Part shown: positions 39,012 through 47,693 of the stretch, piece by piece
Numbering within the stretch: position 1 is the stretch's first letter
Layout: each line of letters begins with the position of its first letter
DNA from: Staphylococcus hyicus
GTDB lineage: Bacteria > Bacillota > Bacilli > Staphylococcales > Staphylococcaceae
Direction: 5' to 3'
DNA: 64,000 bases
NCBI RefSeq assembly: GCF_000816085.1
Contig: NZ_CP008747.1
Coordinates: 2,170,001-2,234,000, forward strand
Notes under the pieces: generated by a model
What the model was told of the DNA's origin: nothing
The model's input: the letters and a program-made list of their open reading frames with translations, nothing else
The model's database searches: none
Made by a program: the position numbers and the translations under genes

Positions 39012-39359
39012 TTAAAAGTCAAAAAGTGATTCTCCATTTCCTAAGGCATCATCTGTGATCATTCGAGGATTCGAAGGCGTATGTGATGCATGTGACGCTT
39101 GTGATGGCACTTTACCACCCATTAAACGAATTTCTTCATCTGTTACCGTCTGTGCAGAGGATGAAGCGTGTGAAACGGTAACTTGCTTCCCTTGCTTGCG
39201 CTGTAAGGATGGTGCAGAAGATTGTGAATCGGAATGTGAATATAATGATGTAAGCGTATGAATGGCATACATATGTTTTTCAAATTCACTATTAGTTTGG
39301 GAGGCCTCTGCCTTTATTAATTCAGCTTCAATGAGTTCAATCATTTTTTCTTTATTCAT
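39012..39359 (-). CDS. DUF5327 protein
   Basis: A 115-residue soluble protein with a helical N-terminus ([35 protein letters not shown]) and a low-complexity Ser/Gln/His-rich tail ending GESLFDF. It overlaps ung by 4 bp (ATGA). The family is conserved in staphylococci next to ung and has no known function. Confidence 0.8.
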   Translation of the reverse strand: MNKEKMIELIEAELIKAEASQTNSEFEKHMYAIHTLTSLYSHSDSQSSAPSLQRKQGKQVTVSHASSSAQTVTDEEIRLMGGKVPSQASHASHTPSNPRMITDDALGNGESLFDF

Positions 39360-40018
39360 GCGTCTCCTCCTCTCTCACACCAATGTATTGGTGCTTTGCC
39401 TTGTTGTTCTAAATAAGCATTTGCTTGTGAATACGGTTTTGAACCAAAAAAACCACGATGTGCCGACAATGGGCTCGGATGGGGTGATTTTATAATAAAA
39501 TGTTTTGACGTATCAATGAGGCGTTCTTTTTGTTGTGCAGGTTTTCCCCATAAAATAAATACAACACCTTCACGATTGTCTGAGATAGCTTGAATGATTT
39601 CATTGGTAAACGTTTCCCAACCAATATCTCGATGAGAGTGCGCTTCTCCATGGCGCACTGTAAGCACAGTATTTAATAACAGAACACCCTCTCGCGCCCA
39701 ATCTTGCAAGTGTGGCGACGTACGATGACAGCCAATGTCAGCCTCTAACTCTTTATACATATTACGTAACGAAGGTGGAAATTTCGCATTGGGTTGGACT
39801 GAAAAAGCAAGACCATGTGCTTGGTTCGGACCGTGATAAGGATCTTGACCTAAAATCACAACTTTGACATTGTCAAATGGTGTTAAATCAAACGCTTGGT
39901 ATATATTTTTACGTTCTGGATAAACAATTTCAGTCGTATACTCTTTTTCTAAAAAATCATGCATCGCTTTAAAATCATGTTTTGATTTTATTTCATGAAA
40001 AATGGTGGACCATTCCAT
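39356..40018 (-). CDS. ung: Uracil-DNA glycosylase
   Basis: A 220-residue family-1 UDG that removes uracil from DNA to start base-excision repair. The water-activating motif GQDPYHG is at about residue 64 and the Leu-intercalation loop [11 protein letters not shown] is near 185-195. ATG 40018 with AGGTGA upstream aligns with S. aureus Ung, and the GTG three codons earlier is too close to the ribosome-binding site. It is the first gene of ung-DUF5327-DUF423. Confidence 0.95.
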   Translation of the reverse strand: MEWSTIFHEIKSKHDFKAMHDFLEKEYTTEIVYPERKNIYQAFDLTPFDNVKVVILGQDPYHGPNQAHGLAFSVQPNAKFPPSLRNMYKELEADIGCHRTSPHLQDWAREGVLLLNTVLTVRHGEAHSHRDIGWETFTNEIIQAISDNREGVVFILWGKPAQQKERLIDTSKHFIIKSPHPSPLSAHRGFFGSKPYSQANAYLEQQGKAPIHWCERGGDA

Positions 40019-40150
40019 AACCTTCACCTCAGTTCACATTTTAACACAATTCAATGAAAAACTCGCCCGCGTTAAAACGAATATATTTCCACTTAAAGCC
40101 GTGCGTGATATGATAATAATTAACAATTGAATTCGAGGAGTGTATAAATA

Positions 40151-40981
40151 ATGGCATTAAAAAAAGTATTAACCATTGCAGGTTCTGACACAAGTGCTGG
40201 GGCTGGCATGCAAGCTGATTTAAAAACATTTCAAGAGCATGACACTTATGGCATGGTTGCACTTGCTGCAATTGTCACTATGGATAAAAACACATGGTCA
40301 CACGATGTGACGCCAATTCCATTCGATGTGTTTAATAAACAACTTGAAACGGTCATTAGTATTGGCCCAGATGCCGTTAAAACAGGTATGCTTGGAACAC
40401 AAGAAGTTATCAAACGTGCCGGGGAAGCTTTTACAGAGTCTGGCGCAAAGCATTTTGTTGTAGACCCTGTTATGGTATGTAAAGGGGAAGACGAAGTATT
40501 AAACCCGGGAAATACTGATGCAATGATTGAATATTTACTACCAAAAGCAACTGTTGTGACGCCCAACTTGTTTGAAGCAGGTCAATTGTCAGGGTTGGGG
40601 ACATTAAAATCTATAGAAGATATGAAAAAAGCGGCTCAAATCATTCATAATCAAGGTGCGCAACATGTAGTCATTAAAGGTGGTAAAGCACTGGATCAAG
40701 ATAAGTCATACGATTTGTATTATGATGGTCAAACATACTATCAATTAACGACAGATATGTTCCAACAAAGTTATAATCATGGTGCAGGGTGTACATTCGC
40801 TGCTGCAACGACAGCAAATTTGGCAAACGGCTTAACACCAAAAGAAGCTGTTATTAATGCAAAAGCGTTTGTTGCTTCAGCGATTAAAAATGGATGGAAA
40901 ATGAATGACTTTGTAGGCCCAGTTGATCACGGTGCCGCAAATCGCATTGAAAAAATTGACGTTGAAGTTACAGAAATTTAA
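40151..40981 (+). CDS. Pyridoxal / hydroxymethylpyrimidine kinase (PdxK/ThiD type)
   Basis: A 276-residue ribokinase-family enzyme. TIAGSDTSAGAGMQADLKTF (about 8-27) is the ThiD/PdxK substrate loop and NHGAGCTFAAATTANLANG (about 208-226) carries the catalytic Cys and the anion hole. Staphylococcal orthologues are annotated thiD, but the S. aureus protein acts mainly as a pyridoxal kinase. It is divergent from ung and is terminated by the hairpin at 41030. Confidence 0.9.
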   Translation: MALKKVLTIAGSDTSAGAGMQADLKTFQEHDTYGMVALAAIVTMDKNTWSHDVTPIPFDVFNKQLETVISIGPDAVKTGMLGTQEVIKRAGEAFTESGAKHFVVDPVMVCKGEDEVLNPGNTDAMIEYLLPKATVVTPNLFEAGQLSGLGTLKSIEDMKKAAQIIHNQGAQHVVIKGGKALDQDKSYDLYYDGQTYYQLTTDMFQQSYNHGAGCTFAAATTANLANGLTPKEAVINAKAFVASAIKNGWKMNDFVGPVDHGAANRIEKIDVEVTEI

Positions 40982-41029
40982 AAAATAAAGGTCACGCAAA
41001 ATGACCAAATTAACTCAGCCCTATAATAG

Positions 41030-41070
41030 AACCTTCAAAATCCATTCTCTTGATTTTGAAGGTTTTTATG
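41030..41070 (+). terminator. Terminator after the kinase gene
   Basis: AACCTTCAAAATC (41030-41042) pairs with GATTTTGAAGGTT (41052-41064), then TTTTAT. Confidence 0.85.
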
Positions 41071-41167
41071 TTACTTATAATATAAAAATTTAATACGCAC
41101 ATTTTTCTAGTTTAATGGTGGTTTAGTTCCCTTTAATAAAAGGGTTATTGCGCTATTTTTAAAAACA

Positions 41168-41214
41168 AAAAATCGATCTAATGATACACGCTATTCATTC
41201 ACTAGACCGATGTT
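41168..41214 (-). terminator. Terminator after the lipoprotein gene
   Basis: ATCGATCTA (41171-41179) and TAGACCGAT (41202-41210) are inverted repeats with an A run on the left, i.e. a T tract for minus-strand transcription. Confidence 0.65.
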
Positions 41215-41239
41215 TTACAGAACTTAAACTTATTAATTG

Positions 41240-42130
41240 CTATTTGATTTTTTGACCATTTGCATCCAATTTTACCAAAGGTTGTCCTTCTACTTGTTTG
41301 TATGTACCTACAATCTCTAAATTATGATTGCGATAATTCACTGTCCACCCAGTAAGACCATTGTCCCAACGCACATTATCCCAAATATAATCTTTTGTAT
41401 TGAGAGGTTTTCCTTCAAATTTGTTGATCATCTCATACACTTGGCTTCGTGCATGTGCCATAGTTGCTGGGTTCTCTTTTTCTTCAAAATCTTTACGCGT
41501 TGCTTCATTTTCCATAGGATTTTTATTTGCAAACTCTACTTTTTGTGATAGTTCGGTTAGTGACTTAAGTTGTTTATTTTGGGCATATAACGTGTCTAAA
41601 TCTAGTTCTTTACCCGTTTCTAATAATTGTTGATACGTTCCTGGACTTTGCGTACCTCCGATAAATGCTTTATGCTTCCCAATTCCCATGACGGTATTAA
41701 ACCCTTTTTTGGGCGGATAAACGCTATAAAATTTCATATCATCGGGTCCGTTTGTATACCCTTTTGATTCAATTAAATATAATTTATACAATTGTTTCTT
41801 TTGAGGTTTATTCAAATAATCTTGTTCGAAAACACCCGTTAAAATCTCTTCTTTCGATAATGTAAACGCAGTTGCTTCTGGTGATGAAAATACTAAAGCT
41901 GCTTTCATCTGATCCGGCAATTTGGCGACGTCGTCCTCATGTGTCGTTGTCTGTGTTTTATTAGACGTTGATGCTTGATTGTCTTTTGATGCCTTTTGAG
42001 ATGTATCAGCAGAATCATGCTTATGTGTGGCTGATTTTTCATCTTTATGAGATGGTTGTGCCGATTGTTGATCATTACCGCACGCTGATACTAAAACAAG
42101 GGTCATCACTATTAGAATCCACTTCTTCAT
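41240..42130 (-). CDS. Uncharacterised lipoprotein
   Basis: A 296-residue exported lipoprotein. The lipobox VSAC puts the cysteine at about residue 17. Residues 18-70 are a low-complexity Lys/Asp/His/Ser/Thr linker, and the folded part (about 75-296) has no motif I recognise. GGGGAGG lies upstream of the ATG. It is a single gene with its own terminator, between the kinase gene and a region of small broken genes. The role is unknown. Confidence 0.7.
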   Translation of the reverse strand: MKKWILIVMTLVLVSACGNDQQSAQPSHKDEKSATHKHDSADTSQKASKDNQASTSNKTQTTTHEDDVAKLPDQMKAALVFSSPEATAFTLSKEEILTGVFEQDYLNKPQKKQLYKLYLIESKGYTNGPDDMKFYSVYPPKKGFNTVMGIGKHKAFIGGTQSPGTYQQLLETGKELDLDTLYAQNKQLKSLTELSQKVEFANKNPMENEATRKDFEEKENPATMAHARSQVYEMINKFEGKPLNTKDYIWDNVRWDNGLTGWTVNYRNHNLEIVGTYKQVEGQPLVKLDANGQKIK

Positions 42131-42522
42131 CTATCTTCATTCCTCCCCTAAATATGTCTATAATTTTTATGATATATCACTCATTATTATAACATTCCAA
42201 ATTATAAATTACTTTTTAAATTCTGAGTAACAGAATAAGACGCTTTTAAAAATCATTATTTTTAGCATCGTTTATTGAGATCAGGTTCAGATATCATACT
42301 TTGTAGACTCTAAAATAGCGTTGTACTAACAACAAATGCATTTAACACTCTTTTACAGTTTAAATTGATGAGTAAATGCTGACCATAGTGACCGTAATAA
42401 AATCAACTCATTTGTTATTTGACCATACACCCTCATGAGCATTGTTCAATGATGTGTAACAATTATAGCCATTACTATTCATTTAAGTCACAAAAAATGG
42501 GTATACAAACTATGCATACCAA

Positions 42523-42819
42523 TTAATCAAAAATATTTTCTTTTTCTTCATATAATCTAACTTCATATACACCTAAATTCTTTTTACAAAGCGCTCTAAC
42601 CAAATTAGGAATAAATTGAATCTCTGTTTTAATTAACAGCACAGTCATAGTATCAATATCCACAAACGTATAACTATGATGTTCAGGCAAATAAGCCTTA
42701 GTTAATTTTTCAATTGTTTTTATTACATGCTTTCGTACTTTGTATTAATCCCATCCACCAATATTTAAAATAAAAGTTTTTTGCTCGTCTGAATCATCCG
42801 TATTATCAATCAATTTCAT
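42523..42819 (-). pseudogene. Small gene interrupted by one in-frame stop
   Basis: Reading the minus strand from ATG 42819 (AAAGGGG upstream) gives 24 codons, a TAA at 42747-42745, and then 73 more codons in the same frame to a TAA at 42523. The continuous product would be 98 residues, including TFILNIGGWD before the stop, VRKHVIKTIEKLTKAYLP after it and GVYEVRLYEEKENIFD at the end. The ribosome-binding site, protein-like composition and uninterrupted frame on both sides argue for a recently inactivated gene. I do not recognise the family. Confidence 0.6.
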
Positions 42820-43148
42820 ATATACTCAACCCCTTTAAATATTTCTTGCATCATAACATATAAAACCATAATTTTATAAAAAATAATTGTAACTCTTCCC
42901 CCTGATTTTAAAGCTTGTTAAATCTTCTTGCCCACTAAATGATCCCGTCGTCTTTCAACGGTCAATATACAATCGTTTTTTCAACAGAATTATAAAACTG
43001 TTATAGACACACCGAGCTTTCTTTAAATCTTTTAACTTTTCCTCTATTTATCTAAGGATTTTGAAACGTTTTAATGAATATAGGGAGCGTAAACAAAATA
43101 TTATTCTTAATTATACATGAGTGTTTTGTTTTTGAAATAATATAAAAA

Positions 43149-43182
43149 ATCGATTAAGTAAAAACGCTTTTACCTAACCGAT
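43149..43182 (-). terminator. Terminator of the vra operon
   Basis: ATCGATTAAGTAAAA and TTTTACCTAACCGAT are near-perfect inverted repeats, with an A run on the left serving as T tract on the minus strand. It lies 37 bp beyond the last gene of the vra operon. Confidence 0.75.
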
Positions 43183-43218
43183 GCTTTTTTTACTAGAATT
43201 TTTATCACAACACCATAT

Positions 43219-43479
43219 TTAAAAAGATAAGGTGATTTTCAACATCGTTTCATCTAAAGTATTTTTTACTAAAATGAATGTGTTGTGATCTTCTATTTTG
43301 TAAGATTCATTTAAATGAATCGGTTTTACATATTTAACGTGGTACGTTAAAGGATAACGATGTAGTGATTGCCATATACGTTCAATAACCATCTGCCCTG
43401 GCACAATTTTTGGATGAAGTGGATTGTCATCTTGAACAATGTTCAAATAGTGTCGCACGTCTGCTTCATTAAAAGTCAT
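43219..43479 (-). CDS. Short hot-dog (MaoC-like) protein, last gene of the vra operon
   Basis: An 86-residue protein. DDNPLHPKIVPGQMVIERIW (about 17-36) resembles the active-site helix of MaoC-type enoyl-CoA hydratases (D-x-N-P-x-H ... G-x). The family is usually about 140 residues, so this is a half-sized version. Its start overlaps the end of vraC by 4 bp (ATGA). It follows acyl-CoA ligase and thiolase genes, so a role in acyl-CoA metabolism is inferred only from context. Confidence 0.6.
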   Translation of the reverse strand: MTFNEADVRHYLNIVQDDNPLHPKIVPGQMVIERIWQSLHRYPLTYHVKYVKPIHLNESYKIEDHNTFILVKNTLDETMLKITLSF

Positions 43480-43831
43480 AGTTTCACCTGCTTTATAAAT
43501 GTGTGATGCACGGTTAGTACGTCATTGACATTCATCTCAAAACGGTAGCGCTCAAAATGTTTTATCTTTGTCGCTTCTAATAAGGTCAGTGTCGCTTGAA
43601 CGTGCGGTTGTTTTGGGAGAGGGGCATTTTGTGTGACTTGCGTTTCGACTAGCGTGATCGGTAAAGTGATGAAAGGTTGAAACAACTCAAACACATGCCA
43701 AAAACGCGCAAAAATAACGGTGGTATGTCATTTTCAGCATAATGAAATGATGCTTGATAGGCTTGTAATTCAAACTCATCAATAATAAGCGTCCGAGTTT
43801 CACTATGACCAACGTTCGAACAGTGCTGCAT
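43476..43831 (-). pseudogene. vraC: vraC with a one-base frameshift
   Basis: The 5' part starts at ATG 43831, overlapping the end of vraB by 29 bp, and reads MQHCSNVGHSETRTLII to PPLF. The frame then shifts at a run of five A (43710-43714, T on the coding strand). One more T would restore a single reading frame through ARFWHVFELFQPF to the end at 43476. The joined product of about 118 residues matches S. aureus VraC (PPLMCASLWPKFDLF) in length and spacing. It is thioesterase/hot-dog-like with unknown function. It could be a true mutation, phase variation or a sequencing error. Confidence 0.8.
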
Positions 43832-44945
43832 TACCCATGCCTCCTCCAATACCCATCGTCGCTATCGTCCGCATTGCATCTGTCATGTAAAACAAGCGCG
43901 TCACTAAAATAGCCCCACTTGCACTGTAGGGATGTCCCATCGCAATAGCGCCACCGTATCGGTTGAGTTGTGCGTCAGAAATATTAAGCTCTCGTTGGCA
44001 TGCGAGTACTTGTGCGCTAAAGGCTTCATTCAACTCTACCGCGTCGATATCTGTTATAGTCAGATGATGCTTTTCTAAAAGTTCTTTTACCGCTGGAATA
44101 GGTCCACTTCCTAAAAGCGTAGGCGCAACCCCTTCAATCGCGTAGCCTTTAAAATATACACCTTTAGATAGACCAAGCGTACGTGCTTTTTCTTGTGACA
44201 TTACAACTACAAGCGCTGCCCCGTCATGCTTTAAACAGCAATTCCCTACTGTTACAGTGCCATTTGGAAGTAACGGCTTTAAACGTTTTAAGCGCGCTAA
44301 TTTAATATCAGGACGTACACTTTCATCATGCGTCATCCATGATCCTTGAACTTTTAAAGGTACGATTTCATCGTCAAGTTGATGATTTTCAAAAGCTTTA
44401 GCAGTTTTAATGTGACTGGTATATGCAAATCTGTCCTGATCCTCTCGCGTGATTTGAAAGGTATGAGCTACATTTTCAGCTGCCTCAATCATGGACGGAT
44501 CTTGATCGCTTGGTGCGAATGAGGCACGCTCAAAAAATTGTGGAGGCTCTGAAGGATAGAGAGACGTCGGTCGCTTCATTTTCCAAGGTGCACGGCTTGT
44601 ACTCTCTACACCTCCAGCAATATAAAAGTCACCTGCACCACTTTCTACAAGACGACACGCTAATTGAATCGCCTCTAAACCCGACCCACATTGACGATCA
44701 ATGGTTAAACCAGGCACACGTACATCAATGCCTGCTTCTAAAAAACTTTTGCGAGCAATATTCCCACCATTTCCAACCACATTACCTAAAATGACATCAT
44801 CCAATGTATTCAAATCGCATGGGAGCATCTTCTGAAAATGTTGCAGTAATGGTTTCAGTAAATCTTCTGGTTCCCATTTATGTAACTTACCACCATATAC
44901 CCCTATCGGCGTTCGTTTTGCCGCCACTATTACTGCTTTATTCAT
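43803..44945 (-). CDS. vraB: Acetyl-CoA C-acyltransferase (thiolase)
   Basis: A 380-residue thiolase with the nucleophilic Cys in DRQCGSGLEA (about 84-93), the active-site His in NEAFSAQ, and GHPYSASGA with the second catalytic region, then MGIGGGMGNA at the end. ATG 44945 overlaps the vraA stop by 8 bp. It condenses or cleaves acyl-CoA. In S. aureus vraB is part of the vraABC cluster. Confidence 0.88.
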   Translation of the reverse strand: MNKAVIVAAKRTPIGVYGGKLHKWEPEDLLKPLLQHFQKMLPCDLNTLDDVILGNVVGNGGNIARKSFLEAGIDVRVPGLTIDRQCGSGLEAIQLACRLVESGAGDFYIAGGVESTSRAPWKMKRPTSLYPSEPPQFFERASFAPSDQDPSMIEAAENVAHTFQITREDQDRFAYTSHIKTAKAFENHQLDDEIVPLKVQGSWMTHDESVRPDIKLARLKRLKPLLPNGTVTVGNCCLKHDGAALVVVMSQEKARTLGLSKGVYFKGYAIEGVAPTLLGSGPIPAVKELLEKHHLTITDIDAVELNEAFSAQVLACQRELNISDAQLNRYGGAIAMGHPYSASGAILVTRLFYMTDAMRTIATMGIGGGMGNAALFERWS

Positions 44946-46296
44946 CAAAATCACCACTTTCATACTTTTGTTGTGCTAAACGTCGAGATACTTTCCCACT
45001 TGACGTATAAGGGAGTGTGGTTACGCGAATGAATTTTGACGGAATTTCATAACGAGAGAGCACTTTTGCAAGCTGTTGTTTCATTGTTTGATAGTGAAAC
45101 GTACATGCTCCGATATACAGGGCAACAGCTAATTCACCAAATTTTGAATGCGGTTGTTTGACGATAATCACGTCTTCAATCCCTTCTAATTTTTTAATAT
45201 AATGCTCAACTACTGTTGGGTAGACGTTACGTCCACCAATAATCATCATATCTTCTATACGTCCGTGCAAATATAAGACATCATGGTCAACTCGTGCGTA
45301 ATCACCGGTTTGAATCCACGTCGATGGTGTCTGACCGACATACCCTTGAAAAGCCATCGCACTATGCACAAACAACTTGCCCACCCCTTTTGCATCCGGT
45401 TGGTCGATGTGTATATCGACATTAGGAAAAATCGTACCTACTGAATTTAACGGGGCTGTTTGATTACGGTTCACACTAATAAAACTCGCTTCAGACGTAC
45501 CAAAAAATTCATCAATCGTCGCTAAAGGCAATTGTGCCTTTAATTGCTGATGTAATGATGATGACAATTTATCTCCAGATATAAATACATGTTTCACGTT
45601 AGAATTTTGATGCGCATGTCGCACCCAATCAAACACCATAGTGGGCACTAAAAAGAGTATGCACGGCGTGTATAAAGATGCAATTCTCGTTGCACATTGT
45701 TGAATATTATAATTGTTTTGCCCCAAAAAGGTACGACCATAAAATAATGCATATATCATTACGTACAACGTTAAAGAGTGTGCATAGGGTCCTAGTGCAA
45801 CAAGTGTACACCGCTCACCTAATGTTTTTTCTATTAATGTGTCATTTTGTTCAAATGAGGCAATCCATGACGCTTCATTTCGGTAAAATGCCTTCGGTAA
45901 CCCTGTTGTGCCGGATGTAAAGCCGATATGTAATAAAGGACGCGTTTGTGTGTCACATTGATAAGGCGTGGCTTCGATACCTGACTCATTTAACACAAAA
46001 CCGATATGATAACGTTCATATAACACGTGAAGACGCGCTTCTGTCCATTTCGGATCAAAAACACAAGGAATACCTCCCTTATGTAACACTGCCAAATAAT
46101 GCACTACAAAGTCTTGAATCTGGTTAAATGAAAGCCCCACACGTTGACCTTTACACGCATCTGGCAATTGCATTGCTTTCTGTTCTAATTGTTGTTGTAA
46201 GTGCTTATAATCTATTCGTTCATCATCAATATGTAAAGCAATTGCATGCGGTTGACATGTCGCATACGTTTCAATACGTTCTAGTAATTGTGCCAT
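44938..46296 (-). CDS. vraA: Acyl-CoA synthetase (AMP-binding)
   Basis: A 452-residue ANL-superfamily ligase that activates a fatty acid through an acyl-adenylate. The AMP motif GFTSGTTGLPKAF is at about 148-160. FGTSEASFISVNR is the A5 motif, TGDYARVDHDVLYLHGRIEDMMIIGGRNVYP is the A7-A8 hinge region, and the final lysine lies in SSGKVSRR. Chain-length preference cannot be read. It is the first gene of vraA-vraB-vraC-hot-dog. Confidence 0.88.
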   Translation of the reverse strand: MAQLLERIETYATCQPHAIALHIDDERIDYKHLQQQLEQKAMQLPDACKGQRVGLSFNQIQDFVVHYLAVLHKGGIPCVFDPKWTEARLHVLYERYHIGFVLNESGIEATPYQCDTQTRPLLHIGFTSGTTGLPKAFYRNEASWIASFEQNDTLIEKTLGERCTLVALGPYAHSLTLYVMIYALFYGRTFLGQNNYNIQQCATRIASLYTPCILFLVPTMVFDWVRHAHQNSNVKHVFISGDKLSSSLHQQLKAQLPLATIDEFFGTSEASFISVNRNQTAPLNSVGTIFPNVDIHIDQPDAKGVGKLFVHSAMAFQGYVGQTPSTWIQTGDYARVDHDVLYLHGRIEDMMIIGGRNVYPTVVEHYIKKLEGIEDVIIVKQPHSKFGELAVALYIGACTFHYQTMKQQLAKVLSRYEIPSKFIRVTTLPYTSSGKVSRRLAQQKYESGDFDE

Positions 46297-46364
46297 CTTT
46301 TCACTTCTTTACTCACATTTGTTTCATTTTATCACACTGCATCTTAACCGCATATTAACGACAT

Positions 46365-46412
46365 AAAAAACTTCTATCGCATGCCTTATACCGGCCTTAT
46401 TGATAGAAGTTT
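46365..46412 (-). terminator. Terminator after hxlB
   Basis: AAACTTCTATC (46368-46378) pairs with GATAGAAGTTT (46402-46412). On the minus strand the stem is followed by a T run. Confidence 0.8.
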
Positions 46413-46422
46413 GAGTAGTCTT

Positions 46423-46968
46423 TTATTCTAAATTGGCATGATTGTGTTGCATCGTTTCTTCAGAAATATTCAAACGTGTTTGTAAATTTAACACGAGACT
46501 ATCTAAAAAGAGTTGCGCGCTTTGTTCAAATAAACTTCCTAACGGTTGATCTGAACCTTCAGCATCATGTTTCGTGCCCGCTGGCAATTCAATTGCAAGA
46601 TTCGCCAACTGTCCTATTGCAGAATCAGGTTTCGTAGTAATGAGTAACACGTCTGCTTCAACTTCTTTTGCTTTCTCAGCAAGTAATTTTAAATGCGCCG
46701 TAGAACCGGAACCGGATATGATAACAAAGACGTCTCCTTTTTGAATCGACGGCGTTGTCGACTCCCCTACAACATGCGCTTTTTTACCAAGTTGATTTAA
46801 ACGCATCGCAAAACCATTCGCCACAAATCCTGACCGCCCTTTACCTGAAACAAATACTGTAGGCGCATCAATCACCTGTTGTTCAAACTGTTGCGCTGAT
46901 TCAGGATTCACTGAATTTAACGTCTGTTCGATTTCATTTAAAATGAGTTGGTAATTGAATACTGTCAT
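46423..46968 (-). CDS. hxlB: 6-phospho-3-hexuloisomerase
   Basis: A 182-residue SIS-domain enzyme converting D-arabino-3-hexulose-6-phosphate to fructose-6-phosphate. VSGKGRSGFVANGFAMRLNQLGKKAHV (about 43-69) is the sugar-phosphate binding loop and VFVIISGSGSTAHL the second. Its ATG at 46968 is one base after the hxlA stop, so it is coupled. Together with HxlA it forms the ribulose-monophosphate shunt. Confidence 0.9.
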   Translation of the reverse strand: MTVFNYQLILNEIEQTLNSVNPESAQQFEQQVIDAPTVFVSGKGRSGFVANGFAMRLNQLGKKAHVVGESTTPSIQKGDVFVIISGSGSTAHLKLLAEKAKEVEADVLLITTKPDSAIGQLANLAIELPAGTKHDAEGSDQPLGSLFEQSAQLFLDSLVLNLQTRLNISEETMQHNHANLE

Positions 46969-46969
46969 T

Positions 46970-47608
46970 TTATTGACCATCCATGATTTCACGACATTGT
47001 TTAGCGGCTTTAGCAGGGTCATCTGCATTTGCGATACCCCCACCAACAATGATTAAATCTGGATTTTCAGCGACAACTTCTTTAATTGTGTCAGGCTTAA
47101 TGCCACCTGCAACAGCAACTTTGGATTGACTGATTGCTGATTTCACTTTACGCAAACTTTCAAGTGGTGATTGGCCTTGCGCTTGTAAATCATAACCTGT
47201 ATGCACAGCAATATAGTCTGCACCCATTGCATCTATTTCTTTTGCACGTTTTTCTAAATCTTGAGCTGCAATTAAATCCACAAGTAATTGTTTTCCATGT
47301 TTGTGTGCTTCCGCAATCGCATTTTTAATCGATTCATCTTCTGCAACACCTAAAATCGTTACGACGTCCGCACCAAATTTGATGGCTTGACTCACTTCGT
47401 AATCCGCAGCGTCCATAATTTTTAAATCTGCTAATACTTTAACATCTCTATCTTCAACATTATCTTTTAAATGTTGGACTGCTGGGAGGCCTTCATTGAT
47501 CACAATCGGCGTACCGATTTCTACAATATCTACATAATCTGTGACTTTTTTTGCTAATTCAGCCGCATCTTCTTTATTTAATAAATCAATCGCTAATTGT
47601 AATTCCAT
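46970..47608 (-). CDS. hxlA: 3-hexulose-6-phosphate synthase
   Basis: A 212-residue TIM-barrel enzyme of the OMP-decarboxylase superfamily that condenses ribulose-5-phosphate with formaldehyde (or runs in reverse to make Ru5P). The catalytic segments are VLADLKIMDAADYE (about 59-72, with the DxKxxD-type pattern) and GGIKPDTI / VGGGIANADDPAKAA at the C-terminal phosphate site. The start at 47608 aligns with S. aureus (MELQLAID). It has its own sigma-B-type promoter upstream. Confidence 0.9.
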   Translation of the reverse strand: MELQLAIDLLNKEDAAELAKKVTDYVDIVEIGTPIVINEGLPAVQHLKDNVEDRDVKVLADLKIMDAADYEVSQAIKFGADVVTILGVAEDESIKNAIAEAHKHGKQLLVDLIAAQDLEKRAKEIDAMGADYIAVHTGYDLQAQGQSPLESLRKVKSAISQSKVAVAGGIKPDTIKEVVAENPDLIIVGGGIANADDPAKAAKQCREIMDGQ

Positions 47609-47660
47609 GTCTAGAATCAATCCTCCATATTTTTATCTTTACGAACTACATTTTCAGGAT

Positions 47661-47686
47661 ATACCCTAGAAATAGGAGTTTCAAAC
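47661..47686 (-). promoter_or_regulatory. Near-consensus sigma-B promoter of hxlAB
   Basis: On the minus strand GTTTGA (47686-47681), 14 bp, then GGGTAT (47666-47661), matching the staphylococcal sigma-B pattern GTTTAA-N12-15-GGGTAT with a single mismatch. It sits at the very end of nagB, giving a leader of about 45 nt to hxlA. From memory, the orthologous genes of S. aureus belong to the sigma-B regulon. Confidence 0.75.
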
Positions 47687-47693
47687 GATGCGC

